Positions 25,684 through 35,376 of a DNA stretch of 64,000 bases are shown here, one piece after another. The DNA is from Sva-07 sp963829585 (GTDB lineage: Bacteria > Actinomycetota > Acidimicrobiia > Acidimicrobiales > Ilumatobacteraceae): assembly GCA_963829585.1 (NCBI GenBank), contig CAWHJD010000008.1, positions 1 through 64,000 on the forward strand, written 5' to 3'. Within the stretch, counting starts at the first letter, position 1; each line of letters starts with the position of its first letter. The notes under the pieces were generated by a model. The model had not been told where the DNA came from, ran no database searches, and worked only from the letters and a program-made list of their open reading frames with translations. The position numbers were made by a program, and so were the translations under genes.

Positions 25684-26300
25684 CCTCCTCGGCCGGCTTG
25701 CGGCTGGCCGGCTTGAAGTCGTCACCCGTGTAGAACGCTGTCGGGATACAGGCCAGCTGCGTCACGGTGTCGGGGATGCCCAAGGCGTCGGCCACTTCGT
25801 CGCCGTAGCCGAGGTGCAGCGTCGTCCAGACGGTTCCGAGCCCGCGAGCGGGCGGCCAGGCAGTAGCTCCACACGGTCGGGATGAGTGAGCCCCACCAGC
25901 CCTGCGCCTCGCCGTTGCCGTTGTCGCGTGGTGGCGCGCCGAGTGCGCAGGGGATCGCCAGCACGGGGACGTCCTCGAGCACCTCGGCCAGGTGCAGGCT
26001 CGAGTCGATGATCGCGTTCTTGGCCGATGCGTTACCCGCCTTTTCGACAGCTTCCTGCTGGGCTGCGATGTACGGGGCGTACGAGCGCCGGTAGGCATCG
26101 GCGATGACCGCCTTGAGGTCGGGCTCGTCGACCATCACCCAACGCCAACGCTGGTGGTTGCCGCCCGCCGGTCCCTGGGTCGAGATGCGGACGCAGTCGA
26201 GGATCAACTCCCGGGGCACGGGTCGTTGGAGATCGAGACGCTTGCGCACGGCCCTGGTGGTGGTCAGCAGATGATCGGTTTGTTCGAGATCGAAGTCCAT
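25649..26300 (-). pseudogene. Nitroreductase-family protein, one frame break
   Basis: FMN-dependent oxidoreductase fold: 'TTTRAVRKRLDLQRPVPRE' (FMN phosphate Arg), 'STQGPAGGNHQRWRWVMVD', and a C-terminal 'GYGDEVADALGIPDTVTQLACIPTAF'. The frame shifts near 25850 at 'SYCLAAR/ARGLGTVW', consistent with one missing base; otherwise it is full length. A closely related intact paralogue is at 60741-61379. A TetR-type operator lies 13-30 bases upstream of its start. The substrate is unknown. Confidence 0.75.
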
Positions 26301-26312
26301 GGTGCGAGAACC

Positions 26313-26330
26313 TTAACGATCGTTCGGTAA
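26313..26330. promoter_or_regulatory. TetR-type operator, copy A
   Basis: TTACCGAACGATCGTTAA on the minus strand: two 7-bp half-sites (TTAACGA and TTACCGA) facing each other across 4 bp. It lies between the divergent nitroreductase and SnoaL starts and matches copies at 47720-47737 and 49964-49981. Confidence 0.7.
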
Positions 26331-26359
26331 TGTCCCGGCCCAGGAGCGACACGATCCAC

Positions 26360-26881
26360 ATGAGCGACATCACCAACCCGACCCCGACCATCGAACAGCT
26401 GCTGGCGATCGAAGCCTGCCGCGAGGCGGCCCGCCGCTACTCGTACGGCGTCGACCGCCTCGACGGTGACGTCATGAAGTCGGCCTACTGGCCCGACGGC
26501 ACCGACGACCATGGCGTGTTCGTGGGCAATGCCTGGGAGTTCTGCGACCGGGTCGTGTCCAGCCACGGCGTGTGGGAGTGGACGATGCACACGATCTTCA
26601 ACCATCGCGTCGAGATCGACCCCGATGGTGAGCACGCCCGCGGCGAGGCACTGAACATCGCCTACCTGTCGCACGCCGACGAGCGCAGGCTGTCCACCTG
26701 GTACGGCCGCTACCTCGACACGTACGAGCGACGCGGCGACGAGTGGCGCATCATGCATCGCGTCTGCGTGCACCACTTCGACTCCACCGAGCTCGTCCCC
26801 GACTCGATGGGGATCGACGCCTCCAAGTTCCGTCAGGCCGGGTTCGACCGGCCAGCCAACGGCCGACCGATCGGACCCTGA
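26360..26881 (+). CDS. SnoaL-like protein
   Basis: A 173-residue cone-fold protein with 'IEQLLAIEACREAARRYSYGVDRLDGDVM' and 'RVVSSHGVWEWTMHTIFNHRVEID', the pattern of the SnoaL_4 group seen beside SDRs and ligases in steroid-like clusters. Paralogous in type to the proteins at 12146, 20630 and 50020. ATG 26360 is used; an in-frame ATG at 26330 overlaps the operator and is less likely. It is joined to the CoA-ligase gene by a TGATG junction. The precise reaction is unknown. Confidence 0.75.
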   Translation: MSDITNPTPTIEQLLAIEACREAARRYSYGVDRLDGDVMKSAYWPDGTDDHGVFVGNAWEFCDRVVSSHGVWEWTMHTIFNHRVEIDPDGEHARGEALNIAYLSHADERRLSTWYGRYLDTYERRGDEWRIMHRVCVHHFDSTELVPDSMGIDASKFRQAGFDRPANGRPIGP

Positions 26882-28458
26882 TGCCACGTTTCGCCAAAGA
26901 GTGCGCCGCCCTCGATCCCACCGGATTCGCCCTCGTCGACGGTCACCGGGAGATGACCTGGGGCGAGGTCGACGACGCGCTCAACCGCTGCGCGAACCTG
27001 CTGCTGTCGGCCGATCGGACCGGTGAGCTCGGGCCGGATCATCGGATCGCCGTCTTCGCCGAGAACGCATCGGAAACCGCGCTCGCGCACCTCGGTGGGC
27101 TGCTTGCCGGGGCGTCGTCGGTGCCCGTCAACTTCCACCTCACGGCGGCCGAGGCGGCGTACATCCTCGAGGATTCGAACACGCGGATCGTGTTCGTCGG
27201 ACCCGAAACCGCCGAGCGTGGCGTCGAGGCGGCGCGGGCAGCAGGGATCACGGAGATCATCGGCTGGAGATGCGCAGGCATCGACGGTGTGGCCGACTGG
27301 GACGCCTGGCTCGCCGGCGGCTCCACGGATGATCCTCCCGACGAGGTCGTGCCGCGCCCGAACCTGTTGTACACCTCGGGAACGACCGGGCTGCCCAAGG
27401 GCACCGAACTTCCCCCGACGATGTTCGCCGGCGGCACCAACATGGCCGAGCACCTCGAACAACTGGCCCTCGGCGGATTCTCCGGCTTCGGCACCCACCT
27501 CGTGGTCGGGCCGATGTACCACACGGGCCCTCTGTCGGGCATGCGCCTGTTGTGCGCCGGGGTCCCGTCGGTCATCCTCCCGAAGTTCGATGCCGAGGCG
27601 ACGCTCGCGGCGATCGACACCTACCGGACCGAGACCAGCGTGATGGTCCCCACCCATTTCGTACGGCTGCTCGCACTGCCCGACGACGTGAAGGCGAAGT
27701 ACGACGTCAGCTCGATGAAGCTGATCGCCCACACCGGTGCCAAATGTCCGATCGACGTGAAGGCGGCGATGATCGAGTGGTTCGGACCGGTCTTCCGCGA
27801 TGCCTACGGGGCGACCGAGGTCGGCACGGTCTGCACGATCACGAGCGAGGAGTGGCTCGCCCACAAGGGGTCGGTCGGTCGGTCGGTGCCGCCGTTCACC
27901 GCGTTGGTCCTCGACGAGGATCTGAGCGAGTTGCCGCCCAACACCGAAGGGCGCCTGTACTTCCGTGATGCCACCGGCCGGGGCATCGTGTACCCGAACG
28001 ATGCGGCGAAGACCGCCGCGTCGAATCCCGAGCCCGGCCTGTTCACGCTCGGCGAGATCGGGTACATCGACGACGACGGGTACGTGTTCATCACCGATCG
28101 ATTCAGCGACATGGTCGTGTCCGGCGGGGTGAACATCTATCCGGCCGAGGCCGAGCAGTTGCTGATCGACCATCCCGCCGTTGCCGACGTGGGCTGCATC
28201 GGTGTTCCCCATCCGGAGATGGGCGAGATGCTCGTGGCGCTCGTCATCGCCACCGACGAGGACTCGCCACCCGATCCCGCCGAGCTGTCCGCGTGGCTGC
28301 GGGAACGGCTGAGCCACTACAAATGTCCACGTGAGTACCACGTGGTGCGCGATCTCCAGCGCACGACGATGGGCAAGATCAACAAGCGGCGCCTGCGCGA
28401 CGCATGGCTCGAGGGCGACCTCGAGGAGTTGAATCCCCCGATGACCGAAGCCCCCTGA
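26881..28458 (+). CDS. AMP-forming acyl-CoA synthetase
   Basis: A 525-residue ANL ligase with 'LLYTSGTTGLPKG', 'DAYGATEVGT', 'GEIGYIDDDGYVFITDRFSDMVVSGG' and catalytic Lys in 'TMGKINKRRL'. It is close in layout to the ligase at 10581-12143. With a SnoaL protein before and an acyl-CoA dehydrogenase after, the unit looks like substrate activation followed by alpha,beta-dehydrogenation. The operon is preceded by TetR-type operator copy A. Confidence 0.92.
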   Translation: MPRFAKECAALDPTGFALVDGHREMTWGEVDDALNRCANLLLSADRTGELGPDHRIAVFAENASETALAHLGGLLAGASSVPVNFHLTAAEAAYILEDSNTRIVFVGPETAERGVEAARAAGITEIIGWRCAGIDGVADWDAWLAGGSTDDPPDEVVPRPNLLYTSGTTGLPKGTELPPTMFAGGTNMAEHLEQLALGGFSGFGTHLVVGPMYHTGPLSGMRLLCAGVPSVILPKFDAEATLAAIDTYRTETSVMVPTHFVRLLALPDDVKAKYDVSSMKLIAHTGAKCPIDVKAAMIEWFGPVFRDAYGATEVGTVCTITSEEWLAHKGSVGRSVPPFTALVLDEDLSELPPNTEGRLYFRDATGRGIVYPNDAAKTAASNPEPGLFTLGEIGYIDDDGYVFITDRFSDMVVSGGVNIYPAEAEQLLIDHPAVADVGCIGVPHPEMGEMLVALVIATDEDSPPDPAELSAWLRERLSHYKCPREYHVVRDLQRTTMGKINKRRLRDAWLEGDLEELNPPMTEAP

Positions 28459-28468
28459 AAGGCACCCC

Positions 28469-29755
28469 ATGACCGACACTCAGGAACGTTCCGCCGCACT
28501 GGTCGATCCCGACATCACCGTCGACGACTTCGTCGCCCAGGCGCGAGTGTGGTTCGACGAGCACGCCGTGCGCCGACCCACGAGTGAAGCCGAACTCGGA
28601 TGGGGCGAGGGTGAGTTCGACGTGTCGGTGTTCAGCGACATGTCGTTCGAGGACGAACGTGATCACATCATGAGGATCGCGAAGTGGATCCAGACCAAGG
28701 CCACCCGCGGCTACCACGCTGTTGCCTGGCCCGTCGAATACGGCGGCCTCGGTCTCAGCCGGGCGCACTCTCGAGCACTGGGGCGCCTCGAGCGCGAATA
28801 CGAGTCGCCGGGCAGCCATGAGTTGATCAGCGTCACGGTCGGACTGATTGCATCCACCCTCCGTGTCGTCGGGAGCGACGAACTGAAGACCCGGTTCGTG
28901 AAGTCCCTCCTGAGTGCCGAGATCCTGGCGTGTCAGCTGTTCAGCGAGCCCGGCGCGGGTTCCGACCTTGCCGGGCTGTCGTGTCGTGCGGTTCGTGACG
29001 GCGACGAGTGGGTCGTCAACGGTCAGAAGGTGTGGAGTTCCGGCGCCCAGTTCAGCCAGTGGGGTGAACTCATCGCTCGCACCGACCCGGATGTCATCAA
29101 GCACCAGGGCCTCACCGCGTTCATGCTGCCGCTCGACGCGCCCGGTGTCGAGGTGCGACCGATCAAGCAGATGAGCGGCGGTTCGTCGTTCTGCGAGGTC
29201 TTCTTCAACGACGTCCGGATCCCCGACGACCTCCGTCTCGGCGACGTCGGCGACGGTTGGAAGGTCGCGACCACGACGCTCAGCTTCGAACGGGACCATT
29301 CCGAGTCGGGCGGCAGCGGGGGAGCGTCCGGCGGCTCGTTCAAGCAGTTGCTCGCCACCGCGCGGATGGCGGGACTCACCGACGACCCGGTGATGCGCGA
29401 CAAGCTCGCCAAGGTCTACATCCACAGCCGGATCGAGTCGTTCACGAACCGTCGCGCCGCGGACCTCGCTCGCTCGGGCACGCCGGGCCCGGAGGGATCG
29501 CTCGGCAAGCTCCTGTGGACCGAGGGCATGACCGAGGTCAGCTCGGTCATCGGTGACATCCTCGGTGCCCGGCTGATCGCCGACACGGGGGAGTGGGGCA
29601 CCTACGCCTGGAACGAGCACCTCCTCGGAGCGCCCGGGTATCGCATCGCCGGCGGATCCGACGAGGTGCAGCGCAACATCCTCGGCGAGCGTGTCCTCGG
29701 CCTGCCGCGCGAACCGCGCGCCGACACCGGCCCCTGGAGCTCGATCCCCCGCTGA
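28469..29755 (+). CDS. Acyl-CoA dehydrogenase
   Basis: A 428-residue FAD enzyme that introduces an alpha,beta double bond into acyl-CoA. Visible are 'FSEPGAGSDLAG' and 'VNGQKVWSSGAQ' (FAD and substrate contacts), and the C-terminal 'GGSDEVQRNILGERVLGLPREPR' signature. It belongs to the FadE class acting on bulky or branched substrates, some of which are heteromeric; a partner may lie elsewhere. Separated from the ligase by 10 bases. The related gene at 61383-62631 shares the same motifs. Confidence 0.92.
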   Translation: MTDTQERSAALVDPDITVDDFVAQARVWFDEHAVRRPTSEAELGWGEGEFDVSVFSDMSFEDERDHIMRIAKWIQTKATRGYHAVAWPVEYGGLGLSRAHSRALGRLEREYESPGSHELISVTVGLIASTLRVVGSDELKTRFVKSLLSAEILACQLFSEPGAGSDLAGLSCRAVRDGDEWVVNGQKVWSSGAQFSQWGELIARTDPDVIKHQGLTAFMLPLDAPGVEVRPIKQMSGGSSFCEVFFNDVRIPDDLRLGDVGDGWKVATTTLSFERDHSESGGSGGASGGSFKQLLATARMAGLTDDPVMRDKLAKVYIHSRIESFTNRRAADLARSGTPGPEGSLGKLLWTEGMTEVSSVIGDILGARLIADTGEWGTYAWNEHLLGAPGYRIAGGSDEVQRNILGERVLGLPREPRADTGPWSSIPR

Positions 29756-29759
29756 CGAC

Positions 29760-29797
29760 AACTCCCGGCCCACACCTCAACTCCCGGCCCACACCTC
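29760..29797. repeat. 19-bp tandem duplication
   Basis: AACTCCCGGCCCACACCTC is present twice in direct succession, just after the acyl-CoA dehydrogenase stop and directly before the large hairpin at 29802-29848. Confidence 0.8.
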
Positions 29798-29801
29798 CTC
29801 G

Positions 29802-29848
29802 TTCTCGTGAACAAGAGCGCGCCTATGTGCGCAGCTTGTTCACGAGAA
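29802..29848. terminator. Long bidirectional terminator-like hairpin
   Basis: TTCTCGTGAACAAG and CTTGTTCACGAGAA pair perfectly (14 bp) with an inner GCGC/GCGC stem. It lies between convergent gene ends at 29755 and 29867. Confidence 0.7.
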
Positions 29849-29866
29849 GGAGCTGGCGGGTGATGC

Positions 29867-30493
29867 CTACGGGTTGTCGGTGCCGGTGAGGCCGGGCCAC
29901 ATCAACTGGGTGATGTGGTCGGCGACCTCGTCACGATCGCTGTAGCCGTCGCGGAGCCACATCATCGCGGCGATCTGGATCGCGCCGACGGTGGCGTAGG
30001 CCCAGGTGCGCGCGGGGCGTGGATCGAGCCCGGCCGCGATTCGCAGCGCGCTGAACTGCTGGATCATCCTGGCGGAGGACCGATCGATCAGGAGGCGGAC
30101 CGACTCGGTCCCCGGGCCACCGGCCGTGACGAACAGGAAGAGGTTCCGGTCCTCGTCGATGACCTCGAACGTGGCGCGCATCGACGCGGCGAAGGTGGAA
30201 CGTCCGCGAGTGCCGGTCGCGGTGGATCGTTCGACGGCCTCGTTGAGCCGATCGACGAACATCGTCGCGAGCGCTGCCACGAGCGCGTCCTTGTCACCGA
30301 TGTTGCGGTACACGATGGGCTTGCTGACGCCTGCCGCCGCGGCGATGTCGTCCATCGTCACATCCGGGCCGTCGGCCCGTATCACCCGCACGGCCGCGGC
30401 GAGCAGTTGGTCGCGGTCGGCCACCGACTCGCCGGCGCGCGGTCGACCGGGCCCGCGCCGCGGCGGGAGGGCGGCAGCCGCGCTGGACGTCAT
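29867..30493 (-). CDS. TetR-family transcriptional regulator
   Basis: A 208-residue regulator with the N-terminal TetR helix-turn-helix: 'DQLLAAAVRVIRADGPDVTMDDIAAAAGVSKPIVYRNIGDKDALV', split by residues 25-70. The C-terminal ligand domain is helical. The start ATG 30493 is preceded in the same frame by open sequence antisense to the oxygenase gene, which is a shadow. Divergent transcription from the carotenoid-oxygenase-family gene, with 99 bases between, suggests it controls that gene and itself. Confidence 0.88.
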   Translation of the reverse strand: MTSSAAAALPPRRGPGRPRAGESVADRDQLLAAAVRVIRADGPDVTMDDIAAAAGVSKPIVYRNIGDKDALVAALATMFVDRLNEAVERSTATGTRGRSTFAASMRATFEVIDEDRNLFLFVTAGGPGTESVRLLIDRSSARMIQQFSALRIAAGLDPRPARTWAYATVGAIQIAAMMWLRDGYSDRDEVADHITQLMWPGLTGTDNP

Positions 30494-30592
30494 GACATGA
30501 ACGTAGCAAGCAGGAGTTGGGTCGGTCGCGCTGTCGATTACTTTTCGTACTCCGGGTAAATTCGTGCGCGATCGACGTGTTACGTTCGTCAC

Positions 30593-31951
30593 ATGAGCAT
30601 CGACGAGACCGTTCGCACCGATCTTCCGTGGCACTTGCGGGGCAACTGGGCGCCGGTTCTCGACGAGCGCACCGACTTCGACCTGCGCGTCGACGGCATC
30701 ATCCCGCCCGAGCTGGAGGGCACCTACGTCCGCACCGGCCCGAACCCGGTGTCGGGAAAGTCCGATCACTGGTTCTTCGGCGACGGCATGATCCACGGCG
30801 TGCGGATCGCCGGCGGCAAGGCCGAGTGGTACCGCAACCGGTTCGTCCAGACCCCGAACGTCACCGATCCGTCCGGCGATTTGATGGCCGACATGGGCGA
30901 CCTCACGCGTGGCACCGCCAACACCCACATCATGCCGCACAACAACAAGTTGCTGTGCCTCGAGGAGGGCCACTGGCCGTGGGCTGTCGACGGCGAGCTC
31001 AACACGCTCGGCTACGAGAACTTCGGCGGCGCGCTCACCACCTCGATGACGGCCCATCCCAAGGTGTGCCCGGTCACGGGTGAACTCATCGCCTTCAGCT
31101 ACATGAGCCCGGAGCCGCCGTACCTGCACTACATCCGCATCAGCGCTGACGGCGTGCTCCAGCAGCTCGAAGGCATCGAGATCCCCAACATGGTGATGAT
31201 GCACGACTTCAACGTCACCCGGAACTACGTCGTGTTCATGGACCTGCCGGTGTGCTTCAACCTCGGCGCGCTCGAAACGGGCATGCCGTTCCAGTTCAAC
31301 CGTGACGCCGGAGCCCGCCTCGGTGTGATGCCACGCAACGGCACCAACGCCGACGTTCGCTGGTTCGAGATCGACCCGTGCTACGTGTTCCATCCCGTGA
31401 ACGCCCACGAGGTCGGCAACACGCTCGTGCTGCACGTGTCGCGTCAACCCGAAGCCTTCGGATCGAGCAACGACGACTACGCCGAGGTCGGCCGACTCTG
31501 GCGCTGGACGATCGACCTCGACGCCGGCACCGTCACCGAGGAGCAGATCGACGATCGCCCCGGCGACTTCGGTCGCGTGAACGATCGCCTCGTCGGTCTC
31601 GACGCGCAGTACGGCTACCTGATGTCGCTCGACGGCGAGGGCAACAGTGAGGAGCCGGTCTACGGCTCGTCGTTGTGGAAGTACGACCTGCGGACGGGAG
31701 CCTGCACCGAGCATCATCTCGGTGACGGCGTTCGCGGAGCCGAGCCGGTGTTCGCTCCGGCCGGAGAAGATTCGGGCGAGGACGAGGGCTGGGTCATCAG
31801 CCTGAAGCACGACACGAGGACCGACGAATCATGTCTCGTGATCATCGACGCCCAGAATTTCTCGGCGCCGCCCGTTGCGACTATCCATCTGCCTCGTCGC
31901 GTGCCCTATGGTGCGCACGGGAGCTGGGTGCCTGACGGCAAGTTGAACTGA
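30593..31951 (+). CDS. Carotenoid cleavage dioxygenase-family enzyme (RPE65/lignostilbene dioxygenase)
   Basis: A 452-residue beta-propeller non-haem Fe(II) oxygenase. The four iron histidines are visible: H155 ('MTAHPK'), H204 ('MMHDFNVT'), H267 ('VFHPVNAHE') and H442 ('PYGAHGSW'). The family cleaves C=C bonds of carotenoids, apocarotenoids or stilbene-type phenolics using O2. It is flanked by a divergent TetR and followed by an ABC uptake system, so an imported plant- or algal-derived substrate is plausible. Confidence 0.92.
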   Translation: MSIDETVRTDLPWHLRGNWAPVLDERTDFDLRVDGIIPPELEGTYVRTGPNPVSGKSDHWFFGDGMIHGVRIAGGKAEWYRNRFVQTPNVTDPSGDLMADMGDLTRGTANTHIMPHNNKLLCLEEGHWPWAVDGELNTLGYENFGGALTTSMTAHPKVCPVTGELIAFSYMSPEPPYLHYIRISADGVLQQLEGIEIPNMVMMHDFNVTRNYVVFMDLPVCFNLGALETGMPFQFNRDAGARLGVMPRNGTNADVRWFEIDPCYVFHPVNAHEVGNTLVLHVSRQPEAFGSSNDDYAEVGRLWRWTIDLDAGTVTEEQIDDRPGDFGRVNDRLVGLDAQYGYLMSLDGEGNSEEPVYGSSLWKYDLRTGACTEHHLGDGVRGAEPVFAPAGEDSGEDEGWVISLKHDTRTDESCLVIIDAQNFSAPPVATIHLPRRVPYGAHGSWVPDGKLN

Positions 31952-31997
31952 ACACCCAGTCGAACAAGCGAGTCGAATACAAACCGGGGAACAACCA

Positions 31998-33364
31998 ATG
32001 AGGGGGAACAACGTGAATCGGAAGTATCACGCACGCGTGATCGCGGGCTTGGCAGTCATCGCACTCGTGGCGGCATCGTGTGGAAGCGACTCGGACACCA
32101 CGTCCGACAGCGCTGCACCGGCCGACACCGAGGCAGCGGTCGAGGAGACCACCGCCCCGGCGGACACCGAACCGGCCGACACCGCGCCGGCCGACACCGA
32201 GCCGACCGACACGGCGGCTCCGGATGGCGGCGAGGGCTTCACGCGCGTTGCCGGCACCGGACGGTGAGCCGATCGTCGTCGGCATGGTCAACACCGAGGG
32301 ATCCCCCGGACTGGACTTCCCCGAGATCTCGGTCGCCACGCAGGCCGCGGCGGACTTCCTCAACGAACACGGCGGCATGGGTGGCCGACCCATCGAGATG
32401 GAGTTCTGCAAGGCCAACGGGGCTCCCGAGACCTCCCAGGCCTGTGCCCAGGAGTTGGCCGGCAAGGGCGTCGAGCTGGTCATGCTCGGACTCGATCTCT
32501 TCCCCGGCTACGACACCTTCACGGCCTCGAACATTCCGGTCACCGGCGTCCTGCCGATCCTGCCGGGTGACTACACGGCCAATGCGCTCTTCCTCGGCGG
32601 CGGCAACACCACCACGACCGCAGCGATGGCCGGGTTCGCCAAGGAGAACTTCGGCGCCACGACCGCCGGCATCGTCAGTGCCGACAACGCCGGCGCCAAC
32701 GGCACCGAGGCCGACCTCAAGAAGGCACTCGACGCGGCCGGCATCACCTACGTCTCCATCAAGGGCGGTGACAACGAGACCGACGCCGGGTTCCAGGGCT
32801 TGATGAGCCAGGCCACGGCCGACGATCCCGACGTGCTGTTCTCGCTGTACGCCGATGCCGGCTGTATCGGGACCATGCGGGGCCGGGTGTCACTCGGCAT
32901 CGAGACACCGGTGATCACGACCGCCATCTGCAGCAGCGCCGAGGTGATCGACGAGGTCGGCGACGACGCCATCGGTTGGTACTTCGTCGGGGCTCAGACC
33001 GAGCGGGAAGGCACGCCGGAGGCGGCTGACCTCGATGCGATCCTGGAGTCGCTCGGCTACACGAACTCCACCGAGCTCGGTCTCGGCGGACTCGGCGTCA
33101 CCGGGCTCCTGACCCTCGCCACGATCGCGAACACCGTGGCCGATGCGTGGCGGAGACGTCACCGGCGCCTCGATCTACGAGACGCTCGGCGCCTCCGACG
33201 GCGTGGTCAACTGGCCTGAAGGTAACCCGTTGGCGTGTGGCTCGGTGGCGTCGATCCCGACGATCTGCAACTTCACCTTCCCGATCGCGACGTACCTGTC
33301 AGGGGAGGGCATCCAGACCGTCCCGGGCTTCGAGGCATTCGACACCACGCCGTACCTCCCGTGA
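31998..33364 (+). pseudogene. ABC transporter substrate-binding lipoprotein (LivK-like), two frame breaks
   Basis: The signal peptide ends in a lipobox ('LVAASCGS'), followed by a 40-residue Ala/Asp/Thr/Pro/Glu linker of repeated 'PADTEPAD' units. The frame breaks near 32262, then continues 'EPIVVGMVNTEGSPGLDFPE' through a type I periplasmic-binding domain ('AAADFLNEHGGMGGRPIEM'). It breaks again near 33145 and ends 'VPGFEAFDTTPYLP'. GTG 32013, with a GAGGGGG site, may be the real start. The family binds branched-chain amino acids, amides or aromatic acids. Ligand unknown. Confidence 0.8.
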
Positions 33365-33386
33365 GCCTCGGTCGCACGGCGACTCG

Positions 33387-35376
33387 ATGACTGACTACCT
33401 GTTCTTCATCCTCCTCGGAACCGGGGCCGGCGCGATCATCGCGGCGTTCGGCCTCGGTCTCGTGGTGACGTATCAGGGTTCCGGTCTGGTGAACTTCGCC
33501 TACGGGGCGATGGCCACCTGGGTCGGTTACGTCTACGCGGACTTGCGCCAGGGGGCCTACCCGTTCCCGATTCCGGGCCTTCCGGCCCGCTATCACTTCG
33601 GTGAGGATGTCGGGATCTGGTGGGCCTTCGGGCTCGCGTTGCTCACGGCTGCCCTGATGGGCATGCTCGTGTACCAACTCGTGTTCAGGCCGCTGTATCG
33701 AGCGCCCGCGCTGGCCAAGGTCGTGGCCAGCATCGGGCTCGTGATCGTCTTCACGTCGTTGATCGAACGACGCTTCGAGGACAACGCCGGCCTGCGGGTG
33801 GATCCGATCCTCCCGCGCGAGCCGGTCACCATCATGGACGGCGTCACGGTGCCGCGCGACGGGCTCTGGCTCGTGTTCATCGTGTTGCTGATCACTGCCG
33901 CGGTGTGGATCTCGTCGCGGTACACCCGGCTCGGCCTCGCCACGAGAGCGGCGGCGGGGAACGAGAAGGGTGCGATCCTGCTCGGCTACTCGCCTCAACG
34001 GCTGGCGCAGTCGAGCTTCGTGCTGGCATCGCTCATCGGCGGGCTCGTGGTGATCCTGGCGTCGCCGATGATCCAGCTGTCGTCGGGGGTGTTCACGTTC
34101 GGATACCTCATCCCCGCCCTCGGCGCCGCGCTCATCGGGGCGTTCCGGAAGGTGTGGCCGACGGTCCTCACCGGCCTTGCCATCGGACTGATCCAATCCA
34201 GCTTCACCAAGATGCAGACCGACTTCAGTTGGTTCCCCCAGTACGGGGCCCGTGAGGGCTTGCCATTCCTCGTGATCATCGTGGCGATGGTGTTCCTCGG
34301 CGAGCGGCTGCCGGACCGTGGTTCGGTCGAACAGTTCAAGATGCCCGCGATCCCCCCGGCCAAGGTCACACCCCTGGCAGTCCTCCTTCCCGTGGTGGTG
34401 GCGGTGGTCGGACTCCTCGTGTTGAACCCGCTGTGGCGAGGAGCGATCATGACCACGACGATCGCCACCGTGCTCGCCCTGTCGCTCGTGCTGCTCTCCG
34501 GTTTCGGCGGTCAACCGTCGCTGGCCCAGATGGCGTTCGCCGGCGTCGCCGGCTTCTCGTTGTCCAAGCTGGCGATGCAGTGGGACATCCCGTTCCCGAT
34601 CGCCCCGATCCTCGCATCGCTGATCGCCATGGTGTTCGGGGTGCTCGTCGGCATTCCGGCGCTCCGCGTCCGAGGGACCAATCTCGCGATCATCACGCTC
34701 GCGGGTGGGGTGGCGATCAACGAGTTCGTCTTCAAGAACCCCAAGTACGTGGGCGACGCGTCCACGGGTGGTGCCAAGGTTCCCAATCCGAAGGTGGGGA
34801 ACTGGGACCTCGGTCTGATCCTGGGCGACCAGGCGTCCCGGCCGGTCTTCGGCATCCTCCTCGTCGGCGTCGCGCTCGGTGCTGGCGATCGCGGTGGCCA
34901 ACATCCGCAAGAGTGCCTCCGGTCGGCGCATGTTGGCGACCCGATCGAACGAGCGAGCAGCCAACGCCAGTGGGGTCAATATCGCCCGGGTGAAGTTGGA
35001 GGTGTTTGCCGCTTCGGCGTTCATCGCCGGCGTCGGTGGCTGTCTGATCGCTTACCGGTTCGGGAGCGTGTCGGACGCTTCCTTCGGATCGGTGGCGTCA
35101 CTGACCGCGCTGGCGGTGGCGTACCTCGGCGGGATCACCTGCGTGAGCGGCGCGGTGACCTCCGGCATCACGGCGAGCGCCGGCGTGTCGTTCTATCTCC
35201 TCAGCAGGGTCACGGGCGCCTTCGGCCAGTGGGAGGTGTTCATCGGCGGTCTGCTGCTGATCCTGACGGCGATCCTCAACCCGGAGGGCATCGCCGGCGG
35301 TCTCCGGTCGCAGTTCGCGGCGAAGCGGGCCGCGGTCGCTACTCCACGTACGGACCCAGTACCTGTTCCAGCCTGA
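33387..35376 (+). pseudogene. Fused LivH-LivM-type ABC permease, one frame break
   Basis: The first half is a LivH-like permease ('GLGLVVTYQGSGLVNFAYGAMA'), and the second half, starting about residue 330, is LivM-like ('LSLVLLSGFGGQPSLAQMAFAG', 'LRVRGTNLAIITLAGG'). One natural polypeptide therefore supplies both membrane subunits. The frame shifts near 34878, after 'GILLVGVAL'; the next frame continues 'VLAIAVANIRKSASGRRMLA' to 'NPEGIAGGLRSQFA'. No LivG or LivF ATPase gene follows: the next genes run the other way. The C-terminus overlaps the convergent Rieske gene by 38 bases. Confidence 0.82.

Noticed and set aside
26833..28479. Minus-strand ORF of 548 residues opposite the CoA ligase
   Set aside because: Shadow of the ligase; no recognisable motif or ribosome site.
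29760..29848. Possible minimal CRISPR array
   Set aside because: Only two directly adjacent units without spacers, and no cas genes in the window.
33273..35024. Minus-strand ORF of 583 residues opposite the permease
   Set aside because: Very Arg/Asp/Glu/His-rich, as expected antisense to hydrophobic membrane codons.
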